Positions 10,470-21,144 of a DNA stretch of 64,000 nt are shown here, one piece after another; position 1 is the first letter of the stretch, and each line of letters begins with the position of its first letter. Position numbers and translations under genes: made by a program. The notes beneath the pieces were generated by a model that did no database searches, was not told the DNA's origin, and saw only the letters and a program-made list of their open reading frames with translations. Source of the stretch: OLB7 sp966250335 (GTDB taxonomy: Bacteria; Bacteroidota; Ignavibacteria; OLB7); assembly GCA_966250335.1 (NCBI GenBank), contig CBINGZ010000019.1:25252-89251 (forward strand), in the 5' to 3' direction.

Positions 10470-10655
10470 GAACAGGAAGGACGACGACCCGTTGTGTACG
10501 CATAACCTCAGATCGACTATCGGACTATCGACAACCCTATGAACATTGTGACCCCTTCCGAACTGCCTCAGCGTAGTTCCCCTATCCGCACAATCGAAAA
10601 ATCTCGAAACGAAATACATCGTTTAATCATTGATTCTCTCATCGCAGGAGGAAAC

Positions 10656-13600
10656 ATGCAACGTTTGTTGAAGGCATTGCTCCTGTCGGTGGCGTTCGTG
10701 CTCGTCGGACAGAGTGCCTTTGCACAGGCGCTCCCGATCGTGCAGGTCTCCGGACGCCTACCGCAGACGGGACTACGGGTACTCACCAAAGACACGCTCT
10801 ATCAGGTGGCGGGTGATTACCATGTCTCCGGTATACTTCTGATCGAGCCGGGAACCACAGTGGAGTTCCTGCCGAACGGACGCCTCATCGACTCAGTCGG
10901 CGGCAGGATCATTGCCGATGGCGATCTCCAGGCTACCTGGAACCGCTCCACTCCGGACCTCTCGATCTATCCCGGAGGCTACGCGGATATCGACTTCATC
11001 CGCGACAATGTCAGCATCGGCGGAAAGCCGGAGATTACCGCGCCCGGTCCCAACTGGATGGACTACGCGCCGTATCTCTATTTCTACTATGCAAACCATC
11101 TGGATCGGTATCCTTCCGATCCAAACCTGAAGAACGTTCCATATCGCCGAGACGTCGTCCGCGCGCCGATCATCTTCCGTGGTCGCCCGGTCAACAAGTT
11201 CTCGCGTGAGTGGGGACATATCGTGATTCTGCCGGGCGCCGACTCGGCCATTTTCCGTAACGTCCAGTTCGTCAACTTCCGCAAGGACACGGCCGCCGTC
11301 AAGACGACCGAGTTCTACACGCCGTACGGCGCGGATCGCGGCGGCCTCTACAACAACGGACAGATCATCGCAGCCGATCGCCTGAACAGGGAGCTTCGCT
11401 CGCTGACGACCGGCGGCGGCGGCGCCCTCACCGTCTTCTCCTCGAAGACCTGGATTCTCGACTGCCGCTTCGACAGCAACTTCGCCCGCTATCACGGCGG
11501 CGCGGTTCAGTTCCTGCAGGCGCCGTACGACCAGACGACGGTCGATCCGGCCTATTCGTCGTTCTATCCGCCGGACCCGGCGCTCGGACCCCGCGCACAG
11601 CACGGAGCGTTCCGTTACCCGAGCTTCAACCCGGAGACCTACGATATCTACGGGCAGTCGATCAGCACGCCGTTCGGTCCGATTCCGATCCTGACGGTCA
11701 CCGACCCGCGCGTCACGCAGGTCGTCGGTCCGGGCCTCCCGCCGGGACCGCCTCCGACGGGACCGGTGCAGTATCGTCAGACCTATGACGACGGTCGTCA
11801 GTCGATCAACATGGGCCGTGTCCGTCGCGTGACCTTCCGCGACAACCGCGCGGTCGTCAGCAACTTCACGGAGGATATCAACGGTTATCGCGACAACATC
11901 GACATCGTTGAGATCAACGGCAGCACCCTCTCCGGTACGATCGCCAAGAACGAGGCGTACGGTGGTGCGGTCTATATCTCCGGTCGCCGTCACATCACCG
12001 TCTACTTCGGTCGCGCCCTCGGCGATCCGATGGACACGATCGTGGCCGAGCGCAACTACGCAGTCAACTATCAGCAGGGTGTAGCCGGCTCGAACGGAGC
12101 ACGCGGCGGCGCCTTCTACGTGGGCGACAGCACCTCGATGGTGTTCCAGCTCTCCCGCTTCGCCAGCAACTTCACCGCGGTCCCGAACGTCGCAATGGAC
12201 GACTATGTGAACCGCGGACGGATGTCGCAGGGTGGCGGTATCTACATGTCCAAGACCTCGCCCGAACTCACGGTCCGTGACGTGATTCACTTCCGCGACA
12301 ACAAGGCGGGTCAGGGTGGCGGCATCTACGTGGCGGCTGTAACGAATCCGTTCGGGAACAACATCCCGGTCTTCGATCCGTTCCTCTCCCCGAACCTTCT
12401 GGGGGACAGCGTCTACTTCATCCGCAACATCGCGGAGTATGACGGCGGCGCCATCTACACGCAGCGCAACATGCGGATCGACGGTCGCAACATCACGCGC
12501 ACCGACGCGGGTGGACGCCTTGTCGATCATCGTATCCTTCTCGACAGCAACGCGGCGGGTCTTGCCGGTGGCGGTATCGTCATCGACAACCAGACGAACA
12601 TGCTGAACAGCAACGCCCGGGTCACCCGCGCGCTCATCAGCAACAACTCGGCCGGTGACTCGGCGATGGCCTCGGATCTGCGCCTGATCAAGCTCTACGA
12701 TCCGGTTGCGAATCCGTTCAGCCCGATCAACCCGTACGGCGTCAGCACGGTGACGGACTCGTTCCGTCTGCCGCAGATCATCACCAAGCATATCATCGGT
12801 GGTGGCGGTATCTACTCGAAGAACGGCAACACGAACTTCTACCAGTCGGTTGAATTCAACCACAACTGGGCGAAGGGTGGCAACGGCGGCGCTATCTCGC
12901 TGGTCACGCCGGTCCGCACCAACCGCTACTTCGTGGCGGAAGGTGACGTGGCCTACAACTTCCAGACGAACGCCGCTGTGCCGTTCCAGGACGGTCCCGA
13001 GCCGAACGATATGCGGGAGATGACCCGCTTCCTGCGCAACTACGCGCTGAAGGACTCGATGAACCCGAGCCTCAACGTCGACCCGCGCGACCCGAGCGGT
13101 CTCACGACCGATCAGCTCCTCGATCCGAAGCGTAACGGCACGGGTCTGGGCGGCGCCGTCTACATCAACGACCGCCAGCCGCCGGGACCGAACCCGGGTT
13201 ATGCTCGGACCGACTCGGTCCTCCTCCATCGCGTTCGCATGGAAGAGAACCAGGCATGGTCGGGCGCAGCAGTCTACTCCGACAACTATGAGCTTCGCGT
13301 CTTCTTCCGCAAGTCGATGATCGCCGGCAACCGCGCGGTCTCCGACGAGGGACGTAACGTGGACGTCATCGACAATCCGGCGACCTCCCCGGCAGCCTCG
13401 CGCACGGCCGGTGCGATCTTCTACGGTGATATCGAAGGTCCGCTCCCGCAGGAAGAGTATCACACGGGCGCCAACTCGATCTTCGACAACGATGCACGTT
13501 TCCTGATCCGTCTGCCGGACGTGCCGCAGGGCATGGTCGGTCAGGGTCGCAGCGGCGTCGACTCGCTCCGCGGCAACTTCTGGGGCCAGGTCGAGGCTCC

Positions 13601-16600
13601 GGTGACGACGGTTCTGGCGAGCGGAACCCTTCAGAACACGTTCTACATCCAGGGTAACGGCTGCACGCTGCCGCTGAAGAACCCGGTGAAGCTGAACGAG
13701 CAGGGTCCGTTCGAGTCGCGTGATCGCTACGCGTACACGCCGCTCCCGGTCGGCATGGTCCCCGATACGCTCCTTCTTGAAGGCCGTATCTACGACATCT
13801 TCGACAAGGGCGTCGACATCAACTCCGTCGATTACTCGATTCCGCGTATGGCTCCGATCGAGGACTTCTCGGTTGGTCTGCCTGACCGCCTCCGTACCTT
13901 CGGCACGCTCGGCGGCCCGAACAGCCCGTACATGGACAAGGTCGTCCGTCGTCTGACGCGCGATCCGTTCGTGGCCGAGATCGACACCTGCATCAACAGG
14001 ATGCAGCGTGAGTGGGTCGGCGATCATCCGATCGGCTATCCTCTCTTCCTGGAGGCGCTCGCCAACTACCTTGGCGACCCGAACACGGACAACAACGATC
14101 AGTATGCGCTGAACCACACGGTCTTCTTCGTGATCAACGCGGAGACGGGTGAGTTCGTCCGCGCCAACCTCCGTCAGATTCGTGAGGGAAGCGATCTCTT
14201 CCGCTCGCGCATCGAGTTCGTGGCTGATTCGATCAATCGCGATCCGGTTCTCCGTCGCTCGCTCGAAGGTCGCGCAGGATTCTCGATCGGAGAGTTCTTC
14301 CGCCTGAGCCCGCGCTACTACATGGAGCAGGGCTTCAACATCGAGCAGGCACGCCTGATGGCCGCCCGCTATGAGGATTCGGTCGCTCTCGACGGACGCC
14401 GCCACGGCGGGCTGGTCAGCGAGCTCGGCGGTCCGAACTTCCGCTACGTCAACCGTGTCAACCCGGTCACCTTCGCCGATGTCTACTCGGGCGAGCGCTA
14501 CCATGCTCTCCCGGTTCTCACCGGAGATCGTATCTGGGTCGTCTCCCGCACCATGCTGTGGGATATGTCGACCGACATCACGACGGTTGTGAACAACGCC
14601 CGCTTCGCCGGTCTCGAGTTCTCGATCGACGACGACAACAGCGTCATGGCGCCGATCATCTACGGTGATCGCGACTCGCTCAGCAACAAGCAGCCGGCAG
14701 AGCTGCGCAACACGCGCTTCGTGATCGAAGACTCCCGCTACGCCAGCGATCCGACGGGTCGCACCCGTTCGGGGATCTTCGACGTCACCGCGATCGACCT
14801 CAACGGCTTCTTCGATCCGCGCTCGTGCTACTTCCCGGATCGCTACACCGGTCTCCGCTACGAGTGGACGCCGCTGCTGGAGTTCCCGGGTTCGAACGTG
14901 GTGGTTCCGTCGACCGATCCTTCGCAGGTTCGTCTCGCTTCGTGGCTGAAGGCCGACACGGTCTTCCCGTCGAACGTCGATCCGGCAGCGGTGACTCGCG
15001 ACAGCGCCCACGCTTACGGCTACGTCCGTTTCTACGGCACGCCGCACAACCCGGACGTCGTGCCGGGCGGTGAGCTCTTCGAGATCCGCGTGAGCAACTA
15101 TCCGCCGAGCATCCGCACCATCGACTCGCTCGTTGGTCTGGTTCCGGCAGATACGGCTGCGAAGTACATCTATCTCTATCCGCCGTACTTCAACTGCCAG
15201 GTATACGATCCGCAGACGGCTCGCTACCTGCAGCAGGATACGATCGACGTGTCGGGCGCCTCGACGGCCTCCTACCGCTTCCGCATCTTCGTGCAGGATA
15301 CCCGCCCGAACTTCACGGGTGACGTCTATCCGTGCGTCGGTCGCGGCGGCATCGCGGTCGCCAACCTGACCGATACGCTCCGCTTCAACTACAACGTCCA
15401 GACGGACGATGAGGCTGAAGACAACACGGCGGCGCTGAACGAGGGCTGGACCTTCCCGTACGGCCGTACGACCTACGGCTTCGTCTTCACCGACGTCAAC
15501 CCGCAGGGGAACACGCCGGAGATCGACGATGCCAAGGAAGTTCGTCCGGTGTGGCTTGCCGACAAGTACCTGCTCGACGGCAACCGTCAGCCCGACCAGG
15601 GCGCCACGGTGCTCCAGCAGGGTGACGTGATCGTCCGCATCGACAGCAGCGAGGCATACGACATCCTCAAGAATCCGGCTCAGGCGAACAACGTCTACAA
15701 CCTGGATTCGCTCTTCACGATCGTCGCCAACGACGGACATACCGGTCAGAACCAGCGTAACATCCGTGCGATCGTCAACACGGCGCCGCACATTCTGCCG
15801 AAGATGGTTCCGCCGCTGCCGCAGGGTCCGCGCTTCGGAGTCCTTCCTCCCGCAAAGGAGGATGTGGACTACAACCCGACGCTGCTCGACGAGACGAAGC
15901 AGATCAAGGCTGAGGATTACAACTACGGTCAGCGCGTTCGCTTCGCGCTGGTCTATCGCGACGACGCCCGCAACGCAGCGAACTTCGTCGGCATGGATCT
16001 CCGTACGGGTGTGACGGTTACCGACAAGAACGGTACGCCGATCGCCCATACGCCTTCCATCGCTTACGTCCGCCGCGATGCCTGCTATACCGAGGCTGGT
16101 CTCTTCAACGCACCGAAGACGACGCCGAGCTGGCTGAACATCAACCCGATCTCGGGTATCCTGTACGGCACGCCGGGTCTCAACGACGCTCCGCACCTCG
16201 GCTCGAACCCGACCCCGGGCTTCGGACCCGACACGGTGACGGTCGTGGCGATCGACGAGTACGGTCTGACGGACGTTCAGACGTTCATCCTCGATGTCGA
16301 CTCGACGAACCATCGTCCGCGCCTCTTCGGCCGTCCGGCGGTTCAGTGCGTGGTCGCAGGCGAGGCGTACAACGACAGCCTCTGCGTCCGTGATCGCGAC
16401 CTGCTCCGTCTGGACGAGCGCTTCCTCGAAGAGCTCACGCTCCGCGGCTGGGTCGATGATCCCCGCTTCCCTGGCGTGACGATCAGCGTCAACCCGACGC
16501 TGGTGAAGGGTGGAGCGACTGCGGCGAGCGACACGTTCTGCTTCCAGGTTTCTTCGAACATTCCGCAGAACCTGCAGGCGGGCAAGATGCCGATCAACAT

Positions 16601-17534
16601 CGAGGTGACGGACAAGGGTGGCAACAAGGACACCCTCACCTACGAGATCGCGATCAGCGAGTCGGTCATCTGGACGATGCCGCTCCGCGTGCAGAACACG
16701 AACGTGGCAGAGCAGAGCGTCGCATACCAGGATCTGATCTTCGGTATCGCACGTAACGCAACGACAGGCGACGAGCCGAGCGCACTCGGCAAGCTCGATT
16801 CGCAGTACTGCGAGTACGAGATTCCGCCGAAGCCGCCGACAGACGTCTTCGACTCGCGCTGGGATATCGTGACGACGAACGGCGTCCTCCGGAACATCTT
16901 CCCTGAGAATCCGAGCCCGGGACAGGGTGCGGTTGCATGGAAGGGATCGTTCCAGGCCGGACACCTGCCGAACAGCAGCCCGAACCTTCCGATCACGCTG
17001 TGCTGGAAGATCGCGGATGCTCAGGGCTCGCCGAAGAACATCCATATCATGGATCAGGCCGACGGCGTGCTCTTCCGGGTCGACATGAAGAACCCGACCG
17101 CACATGGCGTGAAGCTGACGCAGGGTGTCAACGTCCGTCTCCTTGAGAACGGTACGGTTGCCTGCGTCGAGATCAGCCTGACGACGGTGACGGGCTTCAA
17201 GATCGCCTACGGTCTTACCAGCGGCGTCAACGACGAGCCGACGACCGGATCTGCTCTGGGCTACCTGCTTTCGCAGAACGCTCCGAATCCGTTCACCAGC
17301 TCGACGAACATCGAGTTCTTCGCACCGAAGAGCGGCAACGCTACGCTCGAGATCTTCGACGTCAACGGTAAGCTGATCAAGACCCTGGTGGACGGCACGG
17401 TCGATGCCGGTCGTAACGTCTACCCCTGGGATGGAACCGACGAGAAGGGTCGCGGTGTCGCCAGCGGCGCCTACACCTACCGGTTGACCTCCGGTGCGAC
17501 AGTGCTGAGCAGGACCATGATACTTATGAGATAG
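10656..17534 (+). CDS. Giant secreted right-handed beta-helix protein with T9SS sorting domain
   Basis: The 2292-residue protein begins with a signal peptide (about 1-25, LLLSVAFVLVGQSAFAQA). Residues about 30-850 contain polymorphic-outer-membrane-protein-like repeats, each a GG[AGI]-[IVF]-Y turn (GGGGALTVFSS, GGAVYISGRR, GGAFYVGDS, GGGIYMSKTS, GGGIYVAAV, GGAIYTQR, GGGIYSKNG, GGAVYIND), predicted to form a parallel beta-helix. The region around 1690-2020 has cadherin/Ig-like segments (GILYGTPGLND, LTYEIAIS). The last ~90 residues (starting SQNAPNPF) are a FlgD-like type IX sorting domain. The ATG follows an ideal AGGAGG at 10647-10652; the in-frame ATG at 10539 lacks a signal sequence. It leads a run of five co-directional T9SS cargo genes. 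Likely a long surface adhesin or structural protein; no enzyme motif seen. Confidence 0.93.
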   Translation: MQRLLKALLLSVAFVLVGQSAFAQALPIVQVSGRLPQTGLRVLTKDTLYQVAGDYHVSGILLIEPGTTVEFLPNGRLIDSVGGRIIADGDLQATWNRSTPDLSIYPGGYADIDFIRDNVSIGGKPEITAPGPNWMDYAPYLYFYYANHLDRYPSDPNLKNVPYRRDVVRAPIIFRGRPVNKFSREWGHIVILPGADSAIFRNVQFVNFRKDTAAVKTTEFYTPYGADRGGLYNNGQIIAADRLNRELRSLTTGGGGALTVFSSKTWILDCRFDSNFARYHGGAVQFLQAPYDQTTVDPAYSSFYPPDPALGPRAQHGAFRYPSFNPETYDIYGQSISTPFGPIPILTVTDPRVTQVVGPGLPPGPPPTGPVQYRQTYDDGRQSINMGRVRRVTFRDNRAVVSNFTEDINGYRDNIDIVEINGSTLSGTIAKNEAYGGAVYISGRRHITVYFGRALGDPMDTIVAERNYAVNYQQGVAGSNGARGGAFYVGDSTSMVFQLSRFASNFTAVPNVAMDDYVNRGRMSQGGGIYMSKTSPELTVRDVIHFRDNKAGQGGGIYVAAVTNPFGNNIPVFDPFLSPNLLGDSVYFIRNIAEYDGGAIYTQRNMRIDGRNITRTDAGGRLVDHRILLDSNAAGLAGGGIVIDNQTNMLNSNARVTRALISNNSAGDSAMASDLRLIKLYDPVANPFSPINPYGVSTVTDSFRLPQIITKHIIGGGGIYSKNGNTNFYQSVEFNHNWAKGGNGGAISLVTPVRTNRYFVAEGDVAYNFQTNAAVPFQDGPEPNDMREMTRFLRNYALKDSMNPSLNVDPRDPSGLTTDQLLDPKRNGTGLGGAVYINDRQPPGPNPGYARTDSVLLHRVRMEENQAWSGAAVYSDNYELRVFFRKSMIAGNRAVSDEGRNVDVIDNPATSPAASRTAGAIFYGDIEGPLPQEEYHTGANSIFDNDARFLIRLPDVPQGMVGQGRSGVDSLRGNFWGQVEAPVTTVLASGTLQNTFYIQGNGCTLPLKNPVKLNEQGPFESRDRYAYTPLPVGMVPDTLLLEGRIYDIFDKGVDINSVDYSIPRMAPIEDFSVGLPDRLRTFGTLGGPNSPYMDKVVRRLTRDPFVAEIDTCINRMQREWVGDHPIGYPLFLEALANYLGDPNTDNNDQYALNHTVFFVINAETGEFVRANLRQIREGSDLFRSRIEFVADSINRDPVLRRSLEGRAGFSIGEFFRLSPRYYMEQGFNIEQARLMAARYEDSVALDGRRHGGLVSELGGPNFRYVNRVNPVTFADVYSGERYHALPVLTGDRIWVVSRTMLWDMSTDITTVVNNARFAGLEFSIDDDNSVMAPIIYGDRDSLSNKQPAELRNTRFVIEDSRYASDPTGRTRSGIFDVTAIDLNGFFDPRSCYFPDRYTGLRYEWTPLLEFPGSNVVVPSTDPSQVRLASWLKADTVFPSNVDPAAVTRDSAHAYGYVRFYGTPHNPDVVPGGELFEIRVSNYPPSIRTIDSLVGLVPADTAAKYIYLYPPYFNCQVYDPQTARYLQQDTIDVSGASTASYRFRIFVQDTRPNFTGDVYPCVGRGGIAVANLTDTLRFNYNVQTDDEAEDNTAALNEGWTFPYGRTTYGFVFTDVNPQGNTPEIDDAKEVRPVWLADKYLLDGNRQPDQGATVLQQGDVIVRIDSSEAYDILKNPAQANNVYNLDSLFTIVANDGHTGQNQRNIRAIVNTAPHILPKMVPPLPQGPRFGVLPPAKEDVDYNPTLLDETKQIKAEDYNYGQRVRFALVYRDDARNAANFVGMDLRTGVTVTDKNGTPIAHTPSIAYVRRDACYTEAGLFNAPKTTPSWLNINPISGILYGTPGLNDAPHLGSNPTPGFGPDTVTVVAIDEYGLTDVQTFILDVDSTNHRPRLFGRPAVQCVVAGEAYNDSLCVRDRDLLRLDERFLEELTLRGWVDDPRFPGVTISVNPTLVKGGATAASDTFCFQVSSNIPQNLQAGKMPINIEVTDKGGNKDTLTYEIAISESVIWTMPLRVQNTNVAEQSVAYQDLIFGIARNATTGDEPSALGKLDSQYCEYEIPPKPPTDVFDSRWDIVTTNGVLRNIFPENPSPGQGAVAWKGSFQAGHLPNSSPNLPITLCWKIADAQGSPKNIHIMDQADGVLFRVDMKNPTAHGVKLTQGVNVRLLENGTVACVEISLTTVTGFKIAYGLTSGVNDEPTTGSALGYLLSQNAPNPFTSSTNIEFFAPKSGNATLEIFDVNGKLIKTLVDGTVDAGRNVYPWDGTDEKGRGVASGAYTYRLTSGATVLSRTMILMR

Positions 17535-17577
17535 CAACCCGGCCGGGCCCGGAAGCTCTCGTTCGAATACTTCCAGT

Positions 17578-17604
17578 GGACGGTGGGTCTCAAGCCCACC
17601 GTCC
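17578..17604 (+). terminator. Hairpin downstream of the giant beta-helix gene
   Basis: GGACGGTGGG (17578-17587) and CCCACCGTCC (17595-17604) form a perfect 10-bp stem with a 7-nt loop, 44 nt after the stop codon. No T run follows, so it may be a processing or stability element rather than a full terminator. Confidence 0.55.
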
Positions 17605-17684
17605 TACGGGAGCCGGATCAGGGAAGAAGGGTCTGCATTCACGAGTGCAAAAACTTTTGAAAAAGATATAACAGGAGACAAAGA

Positions 17685-19757
17685 ATGAATCTGTGTCGAA
17701 CAATTTTCGGGGTCGCCGCCGGGGTCGCTCTGTTGGTGTCGGCCGTGCCCCAGAAAACTGTTGCGCAAAGTATCGCTGACCAGTACGACCTGAGCGTGAA
17801 GAACAGTCTGTACGAGCCTCAGGGAGCAAGGGGGACGATCATTCCGCGCAATCAGTTCGTCGATATCTTCAGCGGTTTCCCCAATCCCGACGACGGTGTT
17901 GCCGGTCCGATTCCTCTCGGATTCACGTTCGAGTACGACAACCAGGAGTTCGATCAGGTCTACATCTCCGTCAACGGGTTCATCAACTTTGGGGTGTCGT
18001 ACATCACGAACGACCCGATGACGGTATTCAGCGCCAACAACGGACCGAACCTGACGATCGCGCCGTACTTCGGTGACCACTATCTGCGGGTCCCCGGATA
18101 CGACGATATGGATCCGCAGGGTCGCAAGTATACGCCGAGCTATATCCGCTTCGTCCAGACGCAGGATCCGGCCGACGCACAGGGGAATATCAGGGGCCGC
18201 TTCATCGTGGAGTGGGAGAACCTGAACGTCAACTACTACTTCGATCCGAACGCTCCTGATGATCAGTTCTCGCCGAACCGTCGGCCGCAGGCCACGTCGA
18301 TCGCCTCGTTCCAGGTTCACCTGATCGAGTCGCCGGCGAACGAGGCCTCACGCCAGGGTGATATCGAGTTCCATTACGGACCTGCCGGCACCAACACCGG
18401 TGTCAGCATCGTGAAGTTCAGCGACGCGGCAGTCGCCATCGAGAGCGATCGCTACGTTCCGAACGGCGCCACGAGCTGGATGAACGCCGTTGCATGGCTC
18501 GAGAGCGGCATGGATGAGGACAGCCTTCGCAAGAGCACGCGCCTGACCAGCAACTGGCCGCCGGCCGGTTTCCCGGGCCGTATCTTCGCGTTCGAAGCAA
18601 AGCATATCCGTCGTATCGACTCGTGGGGTGACGGCGACGCCAATCTCACGCAGCTCGACGTCAACATGCCGCAGAACGTTCGTGCGGACCAGCGCCGTTT
18701 CGTGACGTTCGCGGATGTGATCCACATCCTCCGTCACACGGCCACCCGTAACAGCGGAAGCGTCGGAACGGGGATCATTGAGTTCGACTCCGTCTATGGA
18801 CGTCATGGTTTCCACGGCGACGTGAACCATAACGGTCGTTTCTACTACTCCTCGAGCAAGTGGAACAACGGCGGTGACTCGCTCGATCAGTTCGGCCGGA
18901 TCGTCCGGTATCGTGTCGACTTCCCGACGAAGGATGTCAACCCGAATCTGCCGTTCCCGCAGGACAACACCTTCAACGGCTTCCTCTTCGACGCCGACGA
19001 GTTCGATGCCAGTCTGGTCATGCTCTACCTGGCGGCCAAGCTGCCGGTACTGCCGTGGATGCCGGACACGCTCCCTCCGTTTACGCCCAAGGTGTCGCCG
19101 ACGGCTGCTAACAACGTTCGCTTCGGTACGGTCAACCGCATCGGCGGTAACCTGGTCGAGATTCCGGTCTACTTCAACGGTGACCTGAACGGCTCGCAGG
19201 GTCTGGCGATCGACGCAGCGAAGGGTACCCGTATCGTGGAAGTCCGCACGGCTGAGAGGAGCAACAACATGTGGGTCGAGGCGGCCAGCGTCGAGAACCG
19301 CATGGCGCTCGCAGCTGCCGGTCGCTTCCAGAAGGAAGACCTGGTCGCGACCCTGGTGGTCGAGGCCAACGATAACGGCGACGTGATCTTCTCGAACGTC
19401 CGCTTCGGCGAGGCGAACAAGGGGATGACGAAGTTCAACATCAACAACAGCGGTGTTGTGACGGGCGAGGCCGGTTCGCTGAGCCTTACGCAGAACTCTC
19501 CGAATCCGTTCGCTCCGCATGCCGGAACGAAGATCGGCTACTCCGTGGCCGGCGACGGTCAGGTGACGGTTCGCGTGTTCGACGTGCTGGGTCGTGAGAT
19601 CCGCACGCTGGTCAACGGCGATGTGAAGTCCGGAAGCTACACCACGGAGTGGGATGGTCTGGATATGGGAGGGAAGCCGGTCGAGTCCGGCGTCTACTAC
19701 TACCAGATCAGCGCCGGCGGCGAGAGCGTCACCCGCTCGATGCAGGTTCGGAAGTAA
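17685..19757 (+). CDS. T9SS-secreted protein with dockerin-like and cohesin-like modules
   Basis: The 690-residue protein has a signal peptide (about 1-28) and an N-terminal beta domain like those found on nidogen-type extracellular proteins (PLGFTFEYDNQEFDQVYI, then SVNGFINFG). Two calcium-loop-like segments follow, separated by a long insertion: GDGDANLTQLDVN..VTFADVIHILR (about 310-350) and HGDVNHNGRF..FDADEFDASLVMLYL (about 375-450). These resemble the two halves of a type I dockerin. Next is a beta-sandwich (about 470-590; VEIPVYFNGDLNGSQGLAID, ATLVVEANDNGDVIF) with cohesin-like strand order. The C-terminal ~90 residues (NSPNPFAPHAG, RVFDVLGREIRTL, SGVYYYQIS) are a textbook T9SS type A sorting domain. 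The start has AGGAGA upstream. The dockerin and cohesin calls are by eye and moderate. Confidence 0.9.
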   Translation: MNLCRTIFGVAAGVALLVSAVPQKTVAQSIADQYDLSVKNSLYEPQGARGTIIPRNQFVDIFSGFPNPDDGVAGPIPLGFTFEYDNQEFDQVYISVNGFINFGVSYITNDPMTVFSANNGPNLTIAPYFGDHYLRVPGYDDMDPQGRKYTPSYIRFVQTQDPADAQGNIRGRFIVEWENLNVNYYFDPNAPDDQFSPNRRPQATSIASFQVHLIESPANEASRQGDIEFHYGPAGTNTGVSIVKFSDAAVAIESDRYVPNGATSWMNAVAWLESGMDEDSLRKSTRLTSNWPPAGFPGRIFAFEAKHIRRIDSWGDGDANLTQLDVNMPQNVRADQRRFVTFADVIHILRHTATRNSGSVGTGIIEFDSVYGRHGFHGDVNHNGRFYYSSSKWNNGGDSLDQFGRIVRYRVDFPTKDVNPNLPFPQDNTFNGFLFDADEFDASLVMLYLAAKLPVLPWMPDTLPPFTPKVSPTAANNVRFGTVNRIGGNLVEIPVYFNGDLNGSQGLAIDAAKGTRIVEVRTAERSNNMWVEAASVENRMALAAAGRFQKEDLVATLVVEANDNGDVIFSNVRFGEANKGMTKFNINNSGVVTGEAGSLSLTQNSPNPFAPHAGTKIGYSVAGDGQVTVRVFDVLGREIRTLVNGDVKSGSYTTEWDGLDMGGKPVESGVYYYQISAGGESVTRSMQVRK

Positions 19758-19819
19758 TTCCGTTCCGCAGTTGATAATGATGACTGATGTCTAAGGTTCG
19801 GAACGGCCGGTGAGTACTG

Positions 19820-21115
19820 ATGCGCATACTTCTGACGATAGCAATATTGACGGTATGGTCATGCGCTCTGTGCTCACCGGCCGCCCGGGCCCAGACACCG
19901 CGTCCAATGACGGTGTGGATCGACACGACGACGCTGAACGCCTGCGACAGCGGGACGTTTCTTCTCCGGGTCTGGGCAGGTACGCCCACCGAATCGGGGA
20001 TGCAGATCGGGTTCGGTCCGGAGGATAGCCTCTATCTCTTCAGGTTCGTACTCTGGTGGGATCGGTCGAAGTTCGACATAGATCCCGTCCTTCAGCTCCC
20101 TGGTAACGGAATTCCCTCGTATCTTGCGTCGCGAGCGAGGGATCGGCCGGTTACCAAGGATCCAAAGGAAGGGATCCTGTACATCGAGGCCGGAAACATC
20201 GATCTGAAACCTCTTGTCGGTCAGAACATGCCTCTGGTCGTGTTCAAGGCAAGAGTAACGGCCGGAGATACCTTCAGCGGGCTGGACGGCTGGGCTGAGG
20301 TCAGGCCGATCGAGGAAATGTTTGAAGGGGCGAAACCGTACGGGCCGGTGACCCGGCACTTCGGCTTCGTCCATGTTGTCAAAGACACGACTCCGGCGTA
20401 CACAGGAAGGATCGATGTCACCGATGCGCTTTTCGACTCGCTTCGAACCGATACGGTGACGGTCACGACGGAGAATCTGGGCAACAGGAAGGTCAAGGAA
20501 ATTGCCTTCGCATTACGTGCCGATACGTCCTACTATGCGTTCAGGGATACCGTTCGACTCGGCACATTGTCGGACGGTCCGGGATGGAGCGAGATTGAGA
20601 CCTATGTCGCGGCCGACTCCATCTACGGCAGGTTCGTGAGAACCGATGATCTCCTGACGGACGGCCCGCTCCTGCGGATCGTCCTGGAACGACGGACCGA
20701 CAGTTCTTTCTCTCGTCCTCTGCAGGTTACGTCGTTCGGCGTGAACCCCGAGTCATGCCTCGGGAAGTTCGAATCGACGGGAGCCGAGATCGTCGCCAAG
20801 GCGGTCGGAGAGGAACCGGTCGACACCGTGACAACGTCGGTGCCGCGTGACGAGAAGGAACGACGTGAGGATGTCGTCACGGTTATTCCCGGCATATCGG
20901 GGAGTAAGGTGACGGTTCTGAGCAGGGAAATGGACGTGAAGAGGGTGGAGCTGTACGACGGGATGGGGAGAAGGGTTCCGCTTGCGTCGGTCAGACCGGC
21001 CGGGGAACATGAGGTGGTGGTCGTACCCGCAGAAAACCTGCCGAATGGCACGTATTTTGTGGTGGTCCATGGCCATGAAGAAGTCATTCAAAAGCAATTC
21101 TCAGTTATAAAGTAA
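19820..21115 (+). CDS. Secreted cohesin-like protein with short C-terminal sorting-like domain
   Basis: The 431-residue protein starts with a signal peptide (ending PAARAQ, about residue 25). An N-terminal beta-sandwich (about 30-190; LYLFRFVLWWDRSKFDI, ILYIEAGNIDLKPL, MPLVVFKARVTAGD) has the look of a cohesin module. The middle contains a second beta domain (about 195-325). The C-terminus (KRVELYDGMGRRVPL, ENLPNGTYFVVV, then QKQFSVIK) keeps the strand pattern of a T9SS type A domain but lacks a clear PNPF start. It lies 62 nt after the previous T9SS cargo gene and 29 nt before the next, so they are probably co-transcribed. No catalytic motif seen. Confidence 0.85.
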   Translation: MRILLTIAILTVWSCALCSPAARAQTPRPMTVWIDTTTLNACDSGTFLLRVWAGTPTESGMQIGFGPEDSLYLFRFVLWWDRSKFDIDPVLQLPGNGIPSYLASRARDRPVTKDPKEGILYIEAGNIDLKPLVGQNMPLVVFKARVTAGDTFSGLDGWAEVRPIEEMFEGAKPYGPVTRHFGFVHVVKDTTPAYTGRIDVTDALFDSLRTDTVTVTTENLGNRKVKEIAFALRADTSYYAFRDTVRLGTLSDGPGWSEIETYVAADSIYGRFVRTDDLLTDGPLLRIVLERRTDSSFSRPLQVTSFGVNPESCLGKFESTGAEIVAKAVGEEPVDTVTTSVPRDEKERREDVVTVIPGISGSKVTVLSREMDVKRVELYDGMGRRVPLASVRPAGEHEVVVVPAENLPNGTYFVVVHGHEEVIQKQFSVIK

Positions 21116-21144
21116 CATCTCTCAAAGCCAAGGAGATTTGATCC

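Noticed and set aside
10893..17537. A stop-free 2214-codon ORF antisense to the giant beta-helix gene
   Set aside because: It is a by-product of GC-rich codon use in the sense gene (almost no TTA, CTA or TCA codons). Its translation is Arg/Val/Asp-rich without domain features.
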